A stretch of DNA of 64,000 nt from Euryarchaeota archaeon (GCA_016207515.1 JACQPN010000007.1:1-64000); one strand, 5' to 3'. Counted from the first letter of the stretch, positions 44,584-53,963 are shown. Numbers and translations are program-made. The notes: generated by a model not told the origin, from the sequence alone.

Positions 44584-46467
44584 CTACGGGAAGAGCCGTT
44601 CAAGCCCGAACTCCGGCCTTCTCACGTCTCCATCCAGGTAGAGGCCTTTCCATATCTCGAACGCCGTCATGTTCCACAAGTGGGTGTAGTCCCGTTCCCG
44701 TTTCGGCGAGGAAGCGGCCCGAAGCGTCTTCTCCACGAAAGTGTCCTTGAAATATCCGCTGCGGCTTAGTCGGGCGGGCGTGAGCACTTTCCGGGCCAGG
44801 TCCTTGAGTTCGCCTTTGAACCAGTGGTGGCTCGACATGCCGAAGACGCGCTTCGTCCGGTTCTCGACGATCTCCTTTGGAAGGAGGCGTCGCATCGCCA
44901 TCCGGAGCACGTGTTTCTGGCTTCTCATCTTCACGGCCTGGGGTATCCTGAAGGAGAACTCGACCATGCGTCTATTGCAAAACGGTACGCGCCCTTCGAG
45001 CCCGCATGCCGCGGTCTCCCGGTCGACGATCTGCAACAGGTCCTCGGCCATGTAGCCGCGCATCTGGACGATCGTGTGCTGGTCGAAAAAGTCGAGGCCC
45101 TTAAGGTCGTTGAAGTATGAGCGGTATTCCTCCTCCGGCGGCGCTTGGCCTCCGAGCGCCGGCGTAAGCATCATCGCGCCTTCGCGCCGCGTGAGAGCCC
45201 CTGTCGGGGCGAACGCCATGTAGTATTTGGCGTCGTCCTCGCCGTACGCGGAAAGGGCCTTCGCACCGCGCTCCAGCTTGTCGACGCCGAGGGCCGGGAG
45301 CGCGGTCGCGATTTTCCTTATCGGGCGCGGTATCATGCGAGGGAGATGCTTGTCCTTGTATGCGCGGATCGAGCGGTCGTATCCGCCAAAGAGCTCGTCG
45401 CCGCCAAGACCGGAGTGGACGACCTTCACGTGCTTTCTTGCAAGCTTCGAAAGTAGCAGGGTCGGCTCTATGTTGCGGCGCGGCTCTTCGAGGTGCCAGA
45501 TGGCCTCCGGCATGTGCTTTAACGCGTCGGAGCCGACGAAGAGCTCATGGTGTTCGCAACCGAAGTGCTCGGAGACGCGGGCGGCCTCCTTCGTCTCGTC
45601 GGTGGCTTCGCCGAATCCGACCGTGTACGTGTGGAAGCGTTCGTCGGAGAGGCTTCGCATCGTCGCCAGTAACGAAGTGGAATCCACGCCGCCGGAAAGG
45701 TAGACGCCTTGGGCCACCTCGCCTTGGAGTTCGGACTTGACTGTCTCACGGAAAATGGTCGCGAGGGCCATCGCATAGTACTCGTCGTCTTTCGAGTCCA
45801 TCGGCGAGACGTCCGGCCGCCAATATTGGATGACTTTGGCGACCCCGTTCTCGAAAACGAGATAATGGGCGGGAAGGAGCTTCTTGATGCCCAAGAGCAT
45901 CGTGCGCTCGCCCGGGATGAACGATTGGTTCAGGAAATCGAAGAGGGCCTGCTCGTCGATTTCCCGCGCGATGCCGGGGTATTGGAGGATGGCCTTGAGT
46001 TCGGAGCCGAAGAAGATGCGGTCCCCTTGGACGCTGTAGTGCAGGGGTTTGACGCCCATCTGGTCGCGGCCCAGGACGAGCCGGCGCTTGTTGACGTCCC
46101 ATAGGGCGAACGCGAATATCCCGTTCAAGCGTTTGACGAAGTCCGGGCCCAAGAGTTCGTATCCGTGGACGATCGTCTCCGTGTCCGACCTCGTCTTGAA
46201 GCGGTGGCCGAGCTTCGAGATCTCTTCGCGTAGTTCCTGGTAGTTGTAGATCTCGCCGTTGTAAGTGACCCAGACGGAGCCGTCTTCATTGGAGATTGGC
46301 ATATGGCCGCCGGCCACGTCGACGATGGAAAGGCGGCGGTTGGCAAGGCCAACTTGGGAATCCGTGTAGAAGCCCTCGTCGTCCGGCCCGCGGTGCCGTA
46401 TCGAGTCGGCCATGCGCTTGAGTAGACCTTTGTCGTCGAAGCCGGCGAAACCGCAGATGCCGCACAT
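44584..46467 (-). CDS. asnB: Glutamine-hydrolysing asparagine synthetase (AsnB type)
   Basis: This 627-residue enzyme has Cys2 of the Ntn glutaminase (MCGICGFAG), RGPDDEGFY and a PP-loop YLSGGVDSTSLLA in the synthetase half. It transfers ammonia from glutamine to an acyl-adenylate, classically aspartate. In glycan clusters such enzymes may instead amidate a uronic acid sugar, but that is inference. Its ATG lies 14 bases after the GT4 stop. A TATA box at 46494-46501 gives it a promoter of its own. Confidence 0.92.
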   Translation of the reverse strand: MCGICGFAGFDDKGLLKRMADSIRHRGPDDEGFYTDSQVGLANRRLSIVDVAGGHMPISNEDGSVWVTYNGEIYNYQELREEISKLGHRFKTRSDTETIVHGYELLGPDFVKRLNGIFAFALWDVNKRRLVLGRDQMGVKPLHYSVQGDRIFFGSELKAILQYPGIAREIDEQALFDFLNQSFIPGERTMLLGIKKLLPAHYLVFENGVAKVIQYWRPDVSPMDSKDDEYYAMALATIFRETVKSELQGEVAQGVYLSGGVDSTSLLATMRSLSDERFHTYTVGFGEATDETKEAARVSEHFGCEHHELFVGSDALKHMPEAIWHLEEPRRNIEPTLLLSKLARKHVKVVHSGLGGDELFGGYDRSIRAYKDKHLPRMIPRPIRKIATALPALGVDKLERGAKALSAYGEDDAKYYMAFAPTGALTRREGAMMLTPALGGQAPPEEEYRSYFNDLKGLDFFDQHTIVQMRGYMAEDLLQIVDRETAACGLEGRVPFCNRRMVEFSFRIPQAVKMRSQKHVLRMAMRRLLPKEIVENRTKRVFGMSSHHWFKGELKDLARKVLTPARLSRSGYFKDTFVEKTLRAASSPKRERDYTHLWNMTAFEIWKGLYLDGDVRRPEFGLERLFP

Positions 46468-46481
46468 TTACGGCTTCTCTA

Positions 46482-47567
46482 CTATCGCTTCTCTATTAAA
46501 TCTTGATATGCGGCGACGTGCTCCCTTGCGGCCTTCTCCCAGGAGAAGGTGGAAGCGCGTTCGAGGCCGCGGCGGGAAAGCTCCTTCGAACGGCCGGCAT
46601 CCGAGAGCACTTCGACTATCGCCCTTGCGTATGCCGCTTCGTCCATCGCGGGGACAAGCACGCCCGCGTCCCCGACGACTTCGGGCATGGTGCATGCGTC
46701 CGACGCGATCACCGGGAGGCCGCATGCCATCGCTTCGAGCGGGGGAAGGCCGAAACCCTCGTAGAGCGTCGGGAAGACGAAGACGTCGGCGGCGTGGTAC
46801 CATTCCGCAACCGCGGTGTTCGTCCCGAAGTGGCCGGCAAACGTGACCTTGGAGCCGAGGCCGAGATCCGCGACCGCCTTCTCGTTCTGGCGCCTCCACA
46901 AGTCCCTCTCCGCGTGACCTACCTTCACGAGACGCGCGTTTTTTTCCGCATCGACGACTTGGCGCATGGCCCGTAGAAGCGTCGGAAGGTTCTTTCGCGG
47001 TTGGTCGGACCCGACGAAAAGGACTATCCGTTCCTCAGGACCGATGCCGAGCTTGGTCCTGATCGTTACGCGCTCGGCTTCCGAGACGGGTCCGAACCCG
47101 GGGGGCACGCCGTAGTGGATTGTCCGGATCCGCTCAAGCGGGATCTTCGTGAATCGGGCGATCTCGGCCCGCTGGAAATCGGAGATGGTGATGACGAGGT
47201 CCGCTTTTTTCAAACCGCGGACGAAAAGCCTGGAGTCTATCATCACGGGCAATTCGTGCGGATAGTACTCCGGGTAGAACGGCAACGTGAGGTCGTGCAC
47301 GGTGACGACGCTGTTCTTGAAACGGGTGAAATTAAGGAGGGAGGCGAGGTCCTGCGTCTCGAACTGCCAGATGTCGCCCTCGTTTCGCCGCTTGGCCAGT
47401 CGGCGGAGGTCCATGTACTTCGCGATGATGGCGCGCGAATGTTCGATCCGGTGATTGACGACATTGGCTATCTCCGGCAACTGCTCGTGGAACATGCGTG
47501 CGTAGCGAGACACGACACCGCCGGGCCCTTCGTAGTAGGCGAAGTTCACGGCGAGACCGCTAGACAC
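46482..47567 (-). CDS. GT4-family glycosyltransferase
   Basis: This 361-residue GT-B enzyme starts with NFAYYEGPGGVVSRYAR, the acceptor-side Gly loop. It contains LFVGSDQPRKNLPTLLRAM at the donor-domain start and ends with PTLYEGFGLPPLEAMACG, the E-x7-E motif. It is retaining and probably elongates a lipid-linked glycan. It overlaps the upstream GT2 gene by 8 bases. Its 3' end contains the asnB promoter. Confidence 0.88.
   Translation of the reverse strand: MSSGLAVNFAYYEGPGGVVSRYARMFHEQLPEIANVVNHRIEHSRAIIAKYMDLRRLAKRRNEGDIWQFETQDLASLLNFTRFKNSVVTVHDLTLPFYPEYYPHELPVMIDSRLFVRGLKKADLVITISDFQRAEIARFTKIPLERIRTIHYGVPPGFGPVSEAERVTIRTKLGIGPEERIVLFVGSDQPRKNLPTLLRAMRQVVDAEKNARLVKVGHAERDLWRRQNEKAVADLGLGSKVTFAGHFGTNTAVAEWYHAADVFVFPTLYEGFGLPPLEAMACGLPVIASDACTMPEVVGDAGVLVPAMDEAAYARAIVEVLSDAGRSKELSRRGLERASTFSWEKAAREHVAAYQDLIEKR
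46494..46501 (-). promoter_or_regulatory. TATA box of asnB inside the GT4 3' end
   Basis: The minus strand reads ATTTAATA, centred about 30 bases before the asnB ATG at 46467. Confidence 0.5.
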
Positions 47568-48426
47568 GGGGATACCTCCGGGCCCTTTCGACGATCGAAT
47601 CCACGACCTCGAAGTGCTCCCGGCCGCAGAGGCGGAAGAACTCGTCGAGGCTTCCCATGTGGGGGAGTAGGTAATCGTACGGCGTCGTGATGTTCTGGTG
47701 CGCGAGCGGGAAGTCGTAACGTTTCTTGAAGGGGAGCGTCGCTAGGGCCGCGAGGAAGGGCACGGTCGCAAGCGCCCTGCGAAAACCCGGCCGTTTTCCG
47801 CGAAGTATGTATTTGTACGTACGCCAAACGGAGAGCGCCCGGAGCCTCAAGACATCGGTGGAATACTCGTACGTCTCGAGGAACACTTTGACCGGGTCCT
47901 TTCGCCTGCTCTCGTGCTGGCGGTGCTCCATGTACATCACCGGCAGGTAGATGAGCGGCGCGACGGCCGCCAGGCGGGCGTTCATGAGCGCGTCCTCGTG
48001 GCTCACGGTCTCTGGGAAATAACCCGCCTTCTCGATCAGGTCTCGCTTCGTGATGAGAAGTGTCGCAAGAAGCGTGTAGGGGCCGACCTCACGCTCCTTC
48101 GCATGGTAGGCGTCGAGCACTTTGCCGATCACCGGGCGGAATATCTCGTCCGTGTCCACGTGATGTATCTGGTATTCGCCTCGGGCGGCCCTCGCGGCGA
48201 GCGTCCTGCCGATCCCGCGACCCCGGCGTGAATCTTTGATGAGCCGGAACCCTGGCGTCTTCGCTGCGTACTCTTCGAGAATCTCCCGGCTCCCATCGAC
48301 AGACGCCTGGTCCACGATGACGAATTCGACGTCTCGCCCGGCGAACTGGGGAATGACGCTGTCTAGGCATTCTCGTAGCGTCGCGACGCTGTTCAGGTTC
48401 GTGATGCAGACGCTGTAACGCGTCAC
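47560..48426 (-). CDS. GT2-family glycosyltransferase
   Basis: From the GTG at 48426 the product has 288 residues. It begins SVCITNLNSVATLRECLDSV and contains FVIVDQASVDGS and HHVDTDEIF, the metal-binding DxD-type motif of GT-A enzymes. Helices near the C-terminus may lie on the membrane. The GTG overlaps the stop of the upstream GT4 (GTGA) and has GGGGAAGGGG before it. Donor and acceptor are unknown. Confidence 0.85.
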   Translation of the reverse strand: MTRYSVCITNLNSVATLRECLDSVIPQFAGRDVEFVIVDQASVDGSREILEEYAAKTPGFRLIKDSRRGRGIGRTLAARAARGEYQIHHVDTDEIFRPVIGKVLDAYHAKEREVGPYTLLATLLITKRDLIEKAGYFPETVSHEDALMNARLAAVAPLIYLPVMYMEHRQHESRRKDPVKVFLETYEYSTDVLRLRALSVWRTYKYILRGKRPGFRRALATVPFLAALATLPFKKRYDFPLAHQNITTPYDYLLPHMGSLDEFFRLCGREHFEVVDSIVERARRYPRV

Positions 48427-49649
48427 GACGACCCCTTCCCCGGAGCCGCACCGACTTTCGTGCTTGCAGACCAAAATGGGTGGCTCGCCAAGATGCGCTC
48501 CCTCATCCGCTCCCAGCAGTAGGTCTTCGCGAAAGCCATCCTGGCGGCCTTTCCCATGGAATCGAGCCGGTCGCGATCAGCCATGGAAGCGACGATTGCG
48601 TCTCGGAGCGCCGTTTCATCGTCTGGCTTCACCGGTATCCCGAACCCGGCGTCCTGGGCTATCCGCGTCATGTCGGGAAAGTCAGAATGGATCGTAGGGA
48701 CACCCGCGGCCATGTAGTCGAAGAGCTTGTTCGGAGCCCGGAACCGGTAGTTCGGCCCGAGGTCAGGGACGACGATGAGGCCGAGGTCGAAAAGCGTCAC
48801 GTAGTCGAAAAGCTCCTCCGTAGGCACGGGCGGCAGCGTTTCGACGCGCCCACCGACGCCCGCTTCGGCGGCCACATTCTTCAGCCGCTCCGCCTCCTTC
48901 GTCGGGCCGCCCACGATGACGAGGCGCGCTTCCGGAGGGAGGCTGGAAAGGAGGCGGATCGTGGTTTCGAGTCCGCGCTCGCCGTTCAACCCGCCGGCAA
49001 AACCTATGATGAAATCGTCATCCTTGATCCCAAGGTGGTCGGAGAGTGCTTTGACGCGCGTGGGGTCCGCGCGGACCTCGTCGATGGCTTTCGAATTGTA
49101 GGTGACGGTGACCTTGGCGCCGTCGCGTCTCAGCCTGTCCGCGATCCCTTCGGATACCGTGTAAGTGTGGGCCACACGGGGAAGAAGCCGCGTCTCAAGC
49201 GCCGCGAAGCCCTTTGCTACCAGCGGCTTCTCCTCCGCCACCATCGCCGGAAAGTCCTCATGGGAGTCGTAGAACAGGGGTACTTGCAGCTTCTTGGCGG
49301 CCCGCGTCGACGCCCAAAGGAGTTCGAGGTCGTGGCAGACGATCCCATCCGGCGCCTCCTCAAGAAGAGCCGTTTCCACGTTGTCTCGCAGTTTCATGAA
49401 TGAGAGACCGCGCACGAGAACGCCGCCGGCGAGCTTGTGCCGCAAGCGCCGGATGGAGAGGCCATCCCTGGTCTCGTGGGCCGGGAGGTCCCTTTCGAAA
49501 TCGATCCACGACACGACGGAGACGTCGACGCCGTGGTCTTGCAGCAATCTAGCCTGCCGGATCGCGCGTAGGTACGGCACAGGCAGGTGTTCCTGGACGA
49601 ACATGTCCGTGGGGATCGCGAACGCCGCCTTCAAGCCCGTGATCTCCAC
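48423..49649 (-). CDS. GT4-family glycosyltransferase
   Basis: This 408-residue GT-B enzyme has AIPTDMFVQEHLPVPYLRAI at the start and ICHDLELLWASTRAAK-like text in the acceptor domain. IIGFAGGLNGERGLE starts the donor domain, and RFRAPNKLFDYMAAGVPTIH holds the nucleotide-sugar contact, with a conserved N-K-L-F-x-Y in place of E-x7-E. Such patterns occur in GT4-like enzymes of surface glycan clusters. It overlaps the GT2 gene by 4 bases. Confidence 0.83.
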   Translation of the reverse strand: MEITGLKAAFAIPTDMFVQEHLPVPYLRAIRQARLLQDHGVDVSVVSWIDFERDLPAHETRDGLSIRRLRHKLAGGVLVRGLSFMKLRDNVETALLEEAPDGIVCHDLELLWASTRAAKKLQVPLFYDSHEDFPAMVAEEKPLVAKGFAALETRLLPRVAHTYTVSEGIADRLRRDGAKVTVTYNSKAIDEVRADPTRVKALSDHLGIKDDDFIIGFAGGLNGERGLETTIRLLSSLPPEARLVIVGGPTKEAERLKNVAAEAGVGGRVETLPPVPTEELFDYVTLFDLGLIVVPDLGPNYRFRAPNKLFDYMAAGVPTIHSDFPDMTRIAQDAGFGIPVKPDDETALRDAIVASMADRDRLDSMGKAARMAFAKTYCWERMRERILASHPFWSASTKVGAAPGKGSS

Positions 49650-49674
49650 CCGGTTCCGGCGCCGCTTGCCGGCA

Positions 49675-50265
49675 TCATGGCGGCCTCGTGGCCTCGGCCT
49701 TCACGTTCGTGTACCTGCGGAGCTTCGCACCGGCGAGCACGTCGTTGATCCTCAATGCAAGATCCTCCTGCCCCAAGATGCCAAAGCCCGGGAGTCCGGC
49801 TCCGCAAAAGCCCCTGACCGCGTCCACGCGGAAGCCTGCTCCTTCGAGGACGGCGCGAACGGATCTCAAAGTGTGCGGCCGTAGATGCGTGTGGTCGTCC
49901 CAGAACCGCTTGTAATCGGGCGTCGGCGTCTCTATCCGGAGCCTTCCGCCAGGGCGAAGGACGCGCAGGAACTCCCGAGCGCCCGCGACCGGGTCCGCCA
50001 GGTGCTCCAGGACGTCGCGGGCGAGGACACCATCGAAGCGCGAATCACGGAAAGGCAGGCGCGTTGCCTCGCCCAAGACGTCCGCCTTGCCAAACGGCGA
50101 GATGTCGAGGCCGACGACTTCCGCCTTTCCGAAGGCCCCCTTCAGGAGGTTGTTCCCGCATCCGACGTCTAGAACGCGCGACGTGCCCTGGAAGAGACGC
50201 TTGTACTCCGAGAGGAGCGACGTGTGGACGAGGCTGCGGTCATGGAAATAACCCGTGGAGGCCAA
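49675..50265 (-). CDS. Class I SAM-dependent methyltransferase
   Basis: This 196-residue protein has motif I VLDVGCGNNLLKG, followed by VVGLDISPFG, RLPFRDSRFDGVLARDVLEHL and VLRPGGRLRIETP, the standard order of a Methyltransf_11-type enzyme. It probably methylates a sugar of the glycan, since it lies between gmhB and GT4 genes. The position of methylation is unknown. Confidence 0.87.
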   Translation of the reverse strand: MASTGYFHDRSLVHTSLLSEYKRLFQGTSRVLDVGCGNNLLKGAFGKAEVVGLDISPFGKADVLGEATRLPFRDSRFDGVLARDVLEHLADPVAGAREFLRVLRPGGRLRIETPTPDYKRFWDDHTHLRPHTLRSVRAVLEGAGFRVDAVRGFCGAGLPGFGILGQEDLALRINDVLAGAKLRRYTNVKAEATRPP

Positions 50266-50293
50266 GGCGGTCGGCGTGAAAAACGCCTTTTCG

Positions 50294-50872
50294 CTATTGA
50301 CCTTTCCGTTTGACGTCCTCGACTATCCACCGTGCCGCTTCCTTCAAGTCCTTGGCGACGAAATCCGGCGGCCGCGTGAGGCGGGGGCTTTCGACCTCAT
50401 CGGCGTGTTTTTCGATGGGGACCATGACCGTTCGGGCCCCGACGACGGTCCCAAGCTCGACGTCGAACCACCGGTCCCCGATGACGTAGCAACGTCGGGG
50501 GTCGATGCCGTGGTCGTCTGCCGCCTTCTCGATCATGCCGGGTTGTGGCTTTCTGCATTTACACATGTCTTCGGGACCGTGCGGGCAGTAGTATACGGCA
50601 AGAAGCGATGCTCCAGCGGCTGCGAGCATGCGTTCCATCTTCGCGTTGATCCGGTGAAGGTCGCTTTCGGTGAAATACCCGCGGGCGACGCCGGACTGGT
50701 TCGTGATGACGACCAATTCCAACCCCGCTGCCTTGAGCACTGCAAGCGCCTCGGCCGCCCCTTCGATGAGCTCGAAATCCTCTGGCCGCGCGCAATATGG
50801 GCCGTCCTTCGCGATCGTGTTGTCACGGTCGACGAAGACGACGCGGCGGCCGGCGACGCTTTTTCCGTTCAT
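50294..50872 (-). CDS. gmhB: HAD-type heptose/histidinol bisphosphatase (GmhB-like)
   Basis: This 192-residue protein has the HAD motif VFVDRDNTIA, ITNQSGVARGYF, a zinc-loop sequence YYCPHGPEDMCKCRKPQPGM and CYVIGDRWFDVELG. The order matches D-glycero-D-manno-heptose 1,7-bisphosphate 7-phosphatase. It starts next to gmhA, so together they support synthesis of an activated heptose. Histidinol phosphatases are related, but the gmhA pairing decides the call. The heptose kinase and guanylyltransferase are not in the window. Confidence 0.87.
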   Translation of the reverse strand: MNGKSVAGRRVVFVDRDNTIAKDGPYCARPEDFELIEGAAEALAVLKAAGLELVVITNQSGVARGYFTESDLHRINAKMERMLAAAGASLLAVYYCPHGPEDMCKCRKPQPGMIEKAADDHGIDPRRCYVIGDRWFDVELGTVVGARTVMVPIEKHADEVESPRLTRPPDFVAKDLKEAARWIVEDVKRKGQ

Positions 50873-51460
50873 TCAGCGCGTTTTCCCTTTTCCGAAGAGT
50901 TCCCGTTCCGCGATCGCGCAGATGATGTGTCCGACCGTGATGTGCGCCTCTTGGATCCGCGGCGTGTTCTCGGACGGGACGCGGATCGATATGTCGCAGA
51001 TCGATGGGAGTTTGCCGCCCTTGCCGCACATCCCCACGGTGGTCGCCCCGAGCTCCTTCCCCTTCTCGATGGCGCGCAGGATGTTCGGCGAGTTCCCGCT
51101 CGTGCTGATGCCGATGACGACGTCGCCCGGGCCGACGAGGCCTTCGAGCTGGCGTGAGAAGATCTCGTCGTAACTGAAGTCGTTGCCGATGGCCGTCAAA
51201 GCGCTCGTGTTGACGGTCAGGGCGATGCCGGGAAGGCCCGGTCTGTCGCGGATGTTGAATTTCCCGGATAGCTCTGCGGCGATGTGCTGTGCGTCCGCGG
51301 CGCTGCCGCCGTTGCCGAAGATGACCATTTTCTTCCCGCCTCGAAGCGCGTTGGTAAGCGCGGAGGCGGCCTTCGCGATGTCCCCGACGTGTTCTTTCAA
51401 CAGTTCCTTGGCCCGGATGCTTTCGTCGATATCCGAGAGTATCTCTTTCTCGTGGGGCAT
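50873..51460 (-). CDS. gmhA: Sedoheptulose-7-phosphate isomerase GmhA-like (SIS)
   Basis: This 195-residue SIS-domain protein has VIFGNGGSAADAQHIAAELSG, IALTVNTSALTAIGND and GISTSGNSPNILRAI, typical of GmhA. It makes D-glycero-D-manno-heptose 7-phosphate, the first step to ADP- or GDP-heptose. It directly precedes gmhB (adjacent, no gap) and has a TATA box 31 bases upstream, so it starts the minus-strand glycan operon. Confidence 0.88.
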   Translation of the reverse strand: MPHEKEILSDIDESIRAKELLKEHVGDIAKAASALTNALRGGKKMVIFGNGGSAADAQHIAAELSGKFNIRDRPGLPGIALTVNTSALTAIGNDFSYDEIFSRQLEGLVGPGDVVIGISTSGNSPNILRAIEKGKELGATTVGMCGKGGKLPSICDISIRVPSENTPRIQEAHITVGHIICAIAERELFGKGKTR

Positions 51461-51486
51461 ACTGGTCGAGTGTCAGAGAACGAGGC

Positions 51487-51495
51487 GTTTATTTC
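51487..51495 (-). promoter_or_regulatory. TATA box of the gmhA operon
   Basis: The minus strand reads GAAATAAAC, centred about 31 bases before the gmhA ATG. Confidence 0.55.
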
Positions 51496-51634
51496 AACTT
51501 TTGCGGGCGGGACGACGCAAGAGGGGAGCCTGAACGGTGGGAGGGACCGCTCGTCCTTCGGTGGCCGCCGAGGGCGTCGCCCGGAGCACGGCGACGCCTG
51601 CGTTTCCCGCGGTCGGCCCGTCACAGACGGGTAT

Positions 51635-52756
51635 TCAACGCCGGGCGGCCGCGTCCTTGAGCGCCCTTTCGAGACGATCCGTCAACGGCTCCCACTTGAA
51701 TTCCAACGCCCGACGTCGGGCCGCGTCTCCCATCCGGCGGCGTTCGGACTCGTCCGCGAGGAGTCTGTCGAGGATTATTGCGAGCTTGCGGACGTCGCCG
51801 AATGGATGGAGAAGCCCCGTGCGCCCTTCCTCGACGAGATACGGAACGCCACCTACATGGGAGGCCACCACCGGTTTCCCTTGCGCCCAGGCCTCAAGGA
51901 ATACGACACCAAGGGCCTCGAACTGGCTTGGAAGGGCGAGAAGATCACAACCCGCAAGGGCGGCGCGCTTCTCCTGCTCGGCGACCGGCCCCGTGACGAC
52001 CATGCGCGCCGTGAGGGAAAGGGACGAAGCGCGCTGCTTCAATGCCTCCAACGCGCCACCGTCCGGCCCCATGAAGACCAAGGAGACGTCCGGATGGCGC
52101 GCGGCCACTTGTGAGAAGGCGAGTAGGAGATGATCGGGTGCTTTCTCCGGGTGCAGACGAGCGAGGAAAAGGACGAAGCGCCCGAGCCCGTGCTTTTTCT
52201 TGAATGCCGCGGCGTCCCCGGCTTCGAACGCTTGATCGTCGAGGCCGCTCGGTATCTCTTCGAAAGGCGTCCTCACATGCCTCGAATCGAGCCACGCCTT
52301 CTCATCGCCCGTCATTCCGATGATCTTCCTGGCACGTTGAAGCGTCTGGGTCCCGTAGAGCCGATCGTACGCCCGTCTCAGGGTCTGGCGGGCGACGCCT
52401 GTGGTAGTCAGGGTGAGCCCGTGCGGCGTGATCACGTACGGGACGCGCGTGCGGCGCGCCAAGAGGTCCCCGGAAAGGTGAGGGTAGCCCTGGAGGTCGA
52501 GAAGGTCGCCGTCGACCTTTTTCGGTGCGTAATCGATGAGGAAATAACCGAGCCGCCAACGGGGCTTGTGCCGGACGATCTGGATCCCCCGTAATTTGTC
52601 GGTCGCCGGGAGGCGCTCGCCCTTCGGCGTCACGGCGGCCGTGTGGACGGTGATCTCATGGCCGCGCTCGACGAGGCGCGAGCCCATTTCGCGGATCCGC
52701 GTCTCGACGCCACCGGTCACGGGATGGAAATAGGAGACGAGTGTGTGTATCTTCAT
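51635..52756 (-). CDS. GT4-family glycosyltransferase
   Basis: From the ATG at 52756 (ATGA overlap with the gene upstream) the product has 373 residues. It begins MKIHTLVSYFHPVTGGVETR, contains RFVLFLARLHPEKAPDHLL and ends with PSQFEALGVVFLEAWAQG, the E-x7-E site. It acts in glycan elongation. It is the third of three genes (GT2, GT4, GT4) transcribed from 54982. Confidence 0.87.
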   Translation of the reverse strand: MKIHTLVSYFHPVTGGVETRIREMGSRLVERGHEITVHTAAVTPKGERLPATDKLRGIQIVRHKPRWRLGYFLIDYAPKKVDGDLLDLQGYPHLSGDLLARRTRVPYVITPHGLTLTTTGVARQTLRRAYDRLYGTQTLQRARKIIGMTGDEKAWLDSRHVRTPFEEIPSGLDDQAFEAGDAAAFKKKHGLGRFVLFLARLHPEKAPDHLLLAFSQVAARHPDVSLVFMGPDGGALEALKQRASSLSLTARMVVTGPVAEQEKRAALAGCDLLALPSQFEALGVVFLEAWAQGKPVVASHVGGVPYLVEEGRTGLLHPFGDVRKLAIILDRLLADESERRRMGDAARRRALEFKWEPLTDRLERALKDAAARR

Positions 52757-53901
52757 TCCATGACCTTCTCGTACTCTTCGATCGAATTCCAGGCGATCTC
52801 TTTCCATTCGAAGTGCTTCGCGCGTTCCAAGCCTTTCTGTATCCGCGGAAGCGCCGCCTCGACATCTACGAAGTGGCGCTCCATGGCGCGTGCAAGAGAC
52901 GATGGGTCACCGTCCACGAGGACGGCGCAGTCGTCGACCACGTGCCGTATGCCGCCTACCTCGACTGTGATTATTGGAAGGCCTGACGCCATGGCCTCGA
53001 CCAACACTATCCCGAACGATTCGTAGCGTGGAGCATGCACCATCAGGTCCGCGCTCCGGTAGGCGGCTAGGAGATCGTTTTGCGAGAGGCCGCCTGTGAA
53101 GTTGACGCGCTCGCGAACTTTGAGATCCATCGCGAGGCGCTCGAGGGTCCGCCGAAATCCACCGTCCGGGCCCGCGATGACGAGCCTCGCGCCGGCTGGA
53201 AGATCTGCCTCCGCAAAGGCGCGGATGACCCTGTCCTGCCCTTTCACTTCTTGGAGACGGCCTGCGCTCAGGATCATGGGGCCTTCGATGCCAAGACTCT
53301 CCTTGAACCTCTTCCCCGTGTCCTTTCGATCGAAATCTTCAAGGTCGACCCCATTGGGGATTACTGCGGTGCGGCGGGCCCCGAGGCGGCGCCAGCCATC
53401 GGCCGTTTCCTGGGTCACGCCGACGCCCAATGCTATCCGTGACGCGGTCTCCCGCCCGCGCGACATGTCGTAGAGGCTTTTCAGCGGTCCGAATAACCCG
53501 CGGCCCCGGACGAAACCATGGGAAGTGGCGACGACCTTCACGCCGGAGCGGTCGCCCCAGCGCGCGAGGAGGTCCGTGTGTGCGTAACCATAGCCGTGCG
53601 CGTGGACGACCTCGGGCTCGAACTCCTTGACGGCGGCGATGAGGCCTTTCATTATGGAGCCGTACCCCCAAATGGGAAGCCCGGTCCCGCGCGTCTCAAG
53701 CCTCTTCACTTCGAGGCCTTCCACCGTCTCGTCGCCAGGAAGGGTCGAGTCCTCCTTTCTTGGGACCTCCGTCACGAGCTTCGTGGTGACGACGGCGACG
53801 TCGTGGCCCAAGCGCGCCTGATGCAACGAGAGGTTGTAGACATGCGTTTCGCCCCCTCCCGTGGCGGGAGGATAGCGTATCGCGACGTGGACGATCCTCA
53901 C
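52753..53901 (-). CDS. GT4-family glycosyltransferase
   Basis: This 382-residue enzyme begins MRIVHVAIRYPPATGGGETH, contains GPMILSAGRLQEVKGQDRVI at the donor-domain start and APRYESFGIVLVEAMASG as the E-x7-E site. The start is GTG. The 20 bases around it are copied exactly 59 bases upstream, where they overlap the stop of the GT2 gene. Its substrate is unknown. Confidence 0.87.
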   Translation of the reverse strand: MRIVHVAIRYPPATGGGETHVYNLSLHQARLGHDVAVVTTKLVTEVPRKEDSTLPGDETVEGLEVKRLETRGTGLPIWGYGSIMKGLIAAVKEFEPEVVHAHGYGYAHTDLLARWGDRSGVKVVATSHGFVRGRGLFGPLKSLYDMSRGRETASRIALGVGVTQETADGWRRLGARRTAVIPNGVDLEDFDRKDTGKRFKESLGIEGPMILSAGRLQEVKGQDRVIRAFAEADLPAGARLVIAGPDGGFRRTLERLAMDLKVRERVNFTGGLSQNDLLAAYRSADLMVHAPRYESFGIVLVEAMASGLPIITVEVGGIRHVVDDCAVLVDGDPSSLARAMERHFVDVEAALPRIQKGLERAKHFEWKEIAWNSIEEYEKVME

Positions 53902-53963
53902 GGCTCGCCCACCCCGTCCTCGCCCGCAAAGCGGGCTCCGGCCACGTGGACGATCCTCACGGC
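53885..53963. repeat. 20-base direct repeat around a GT4 start
   Basis: ACGTGGACGATCCTCACGGC occurs at 53885-53904 and again at 53944-53963, a period of 59. On the minus strand each copy gives a GTG reading MRIVHV. The upstream copy opens a 20-codon frame (MRIVHVAGARFAGEDGVGEP) whose TGA overlaps the real GTG start. Confidence 0.85.
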
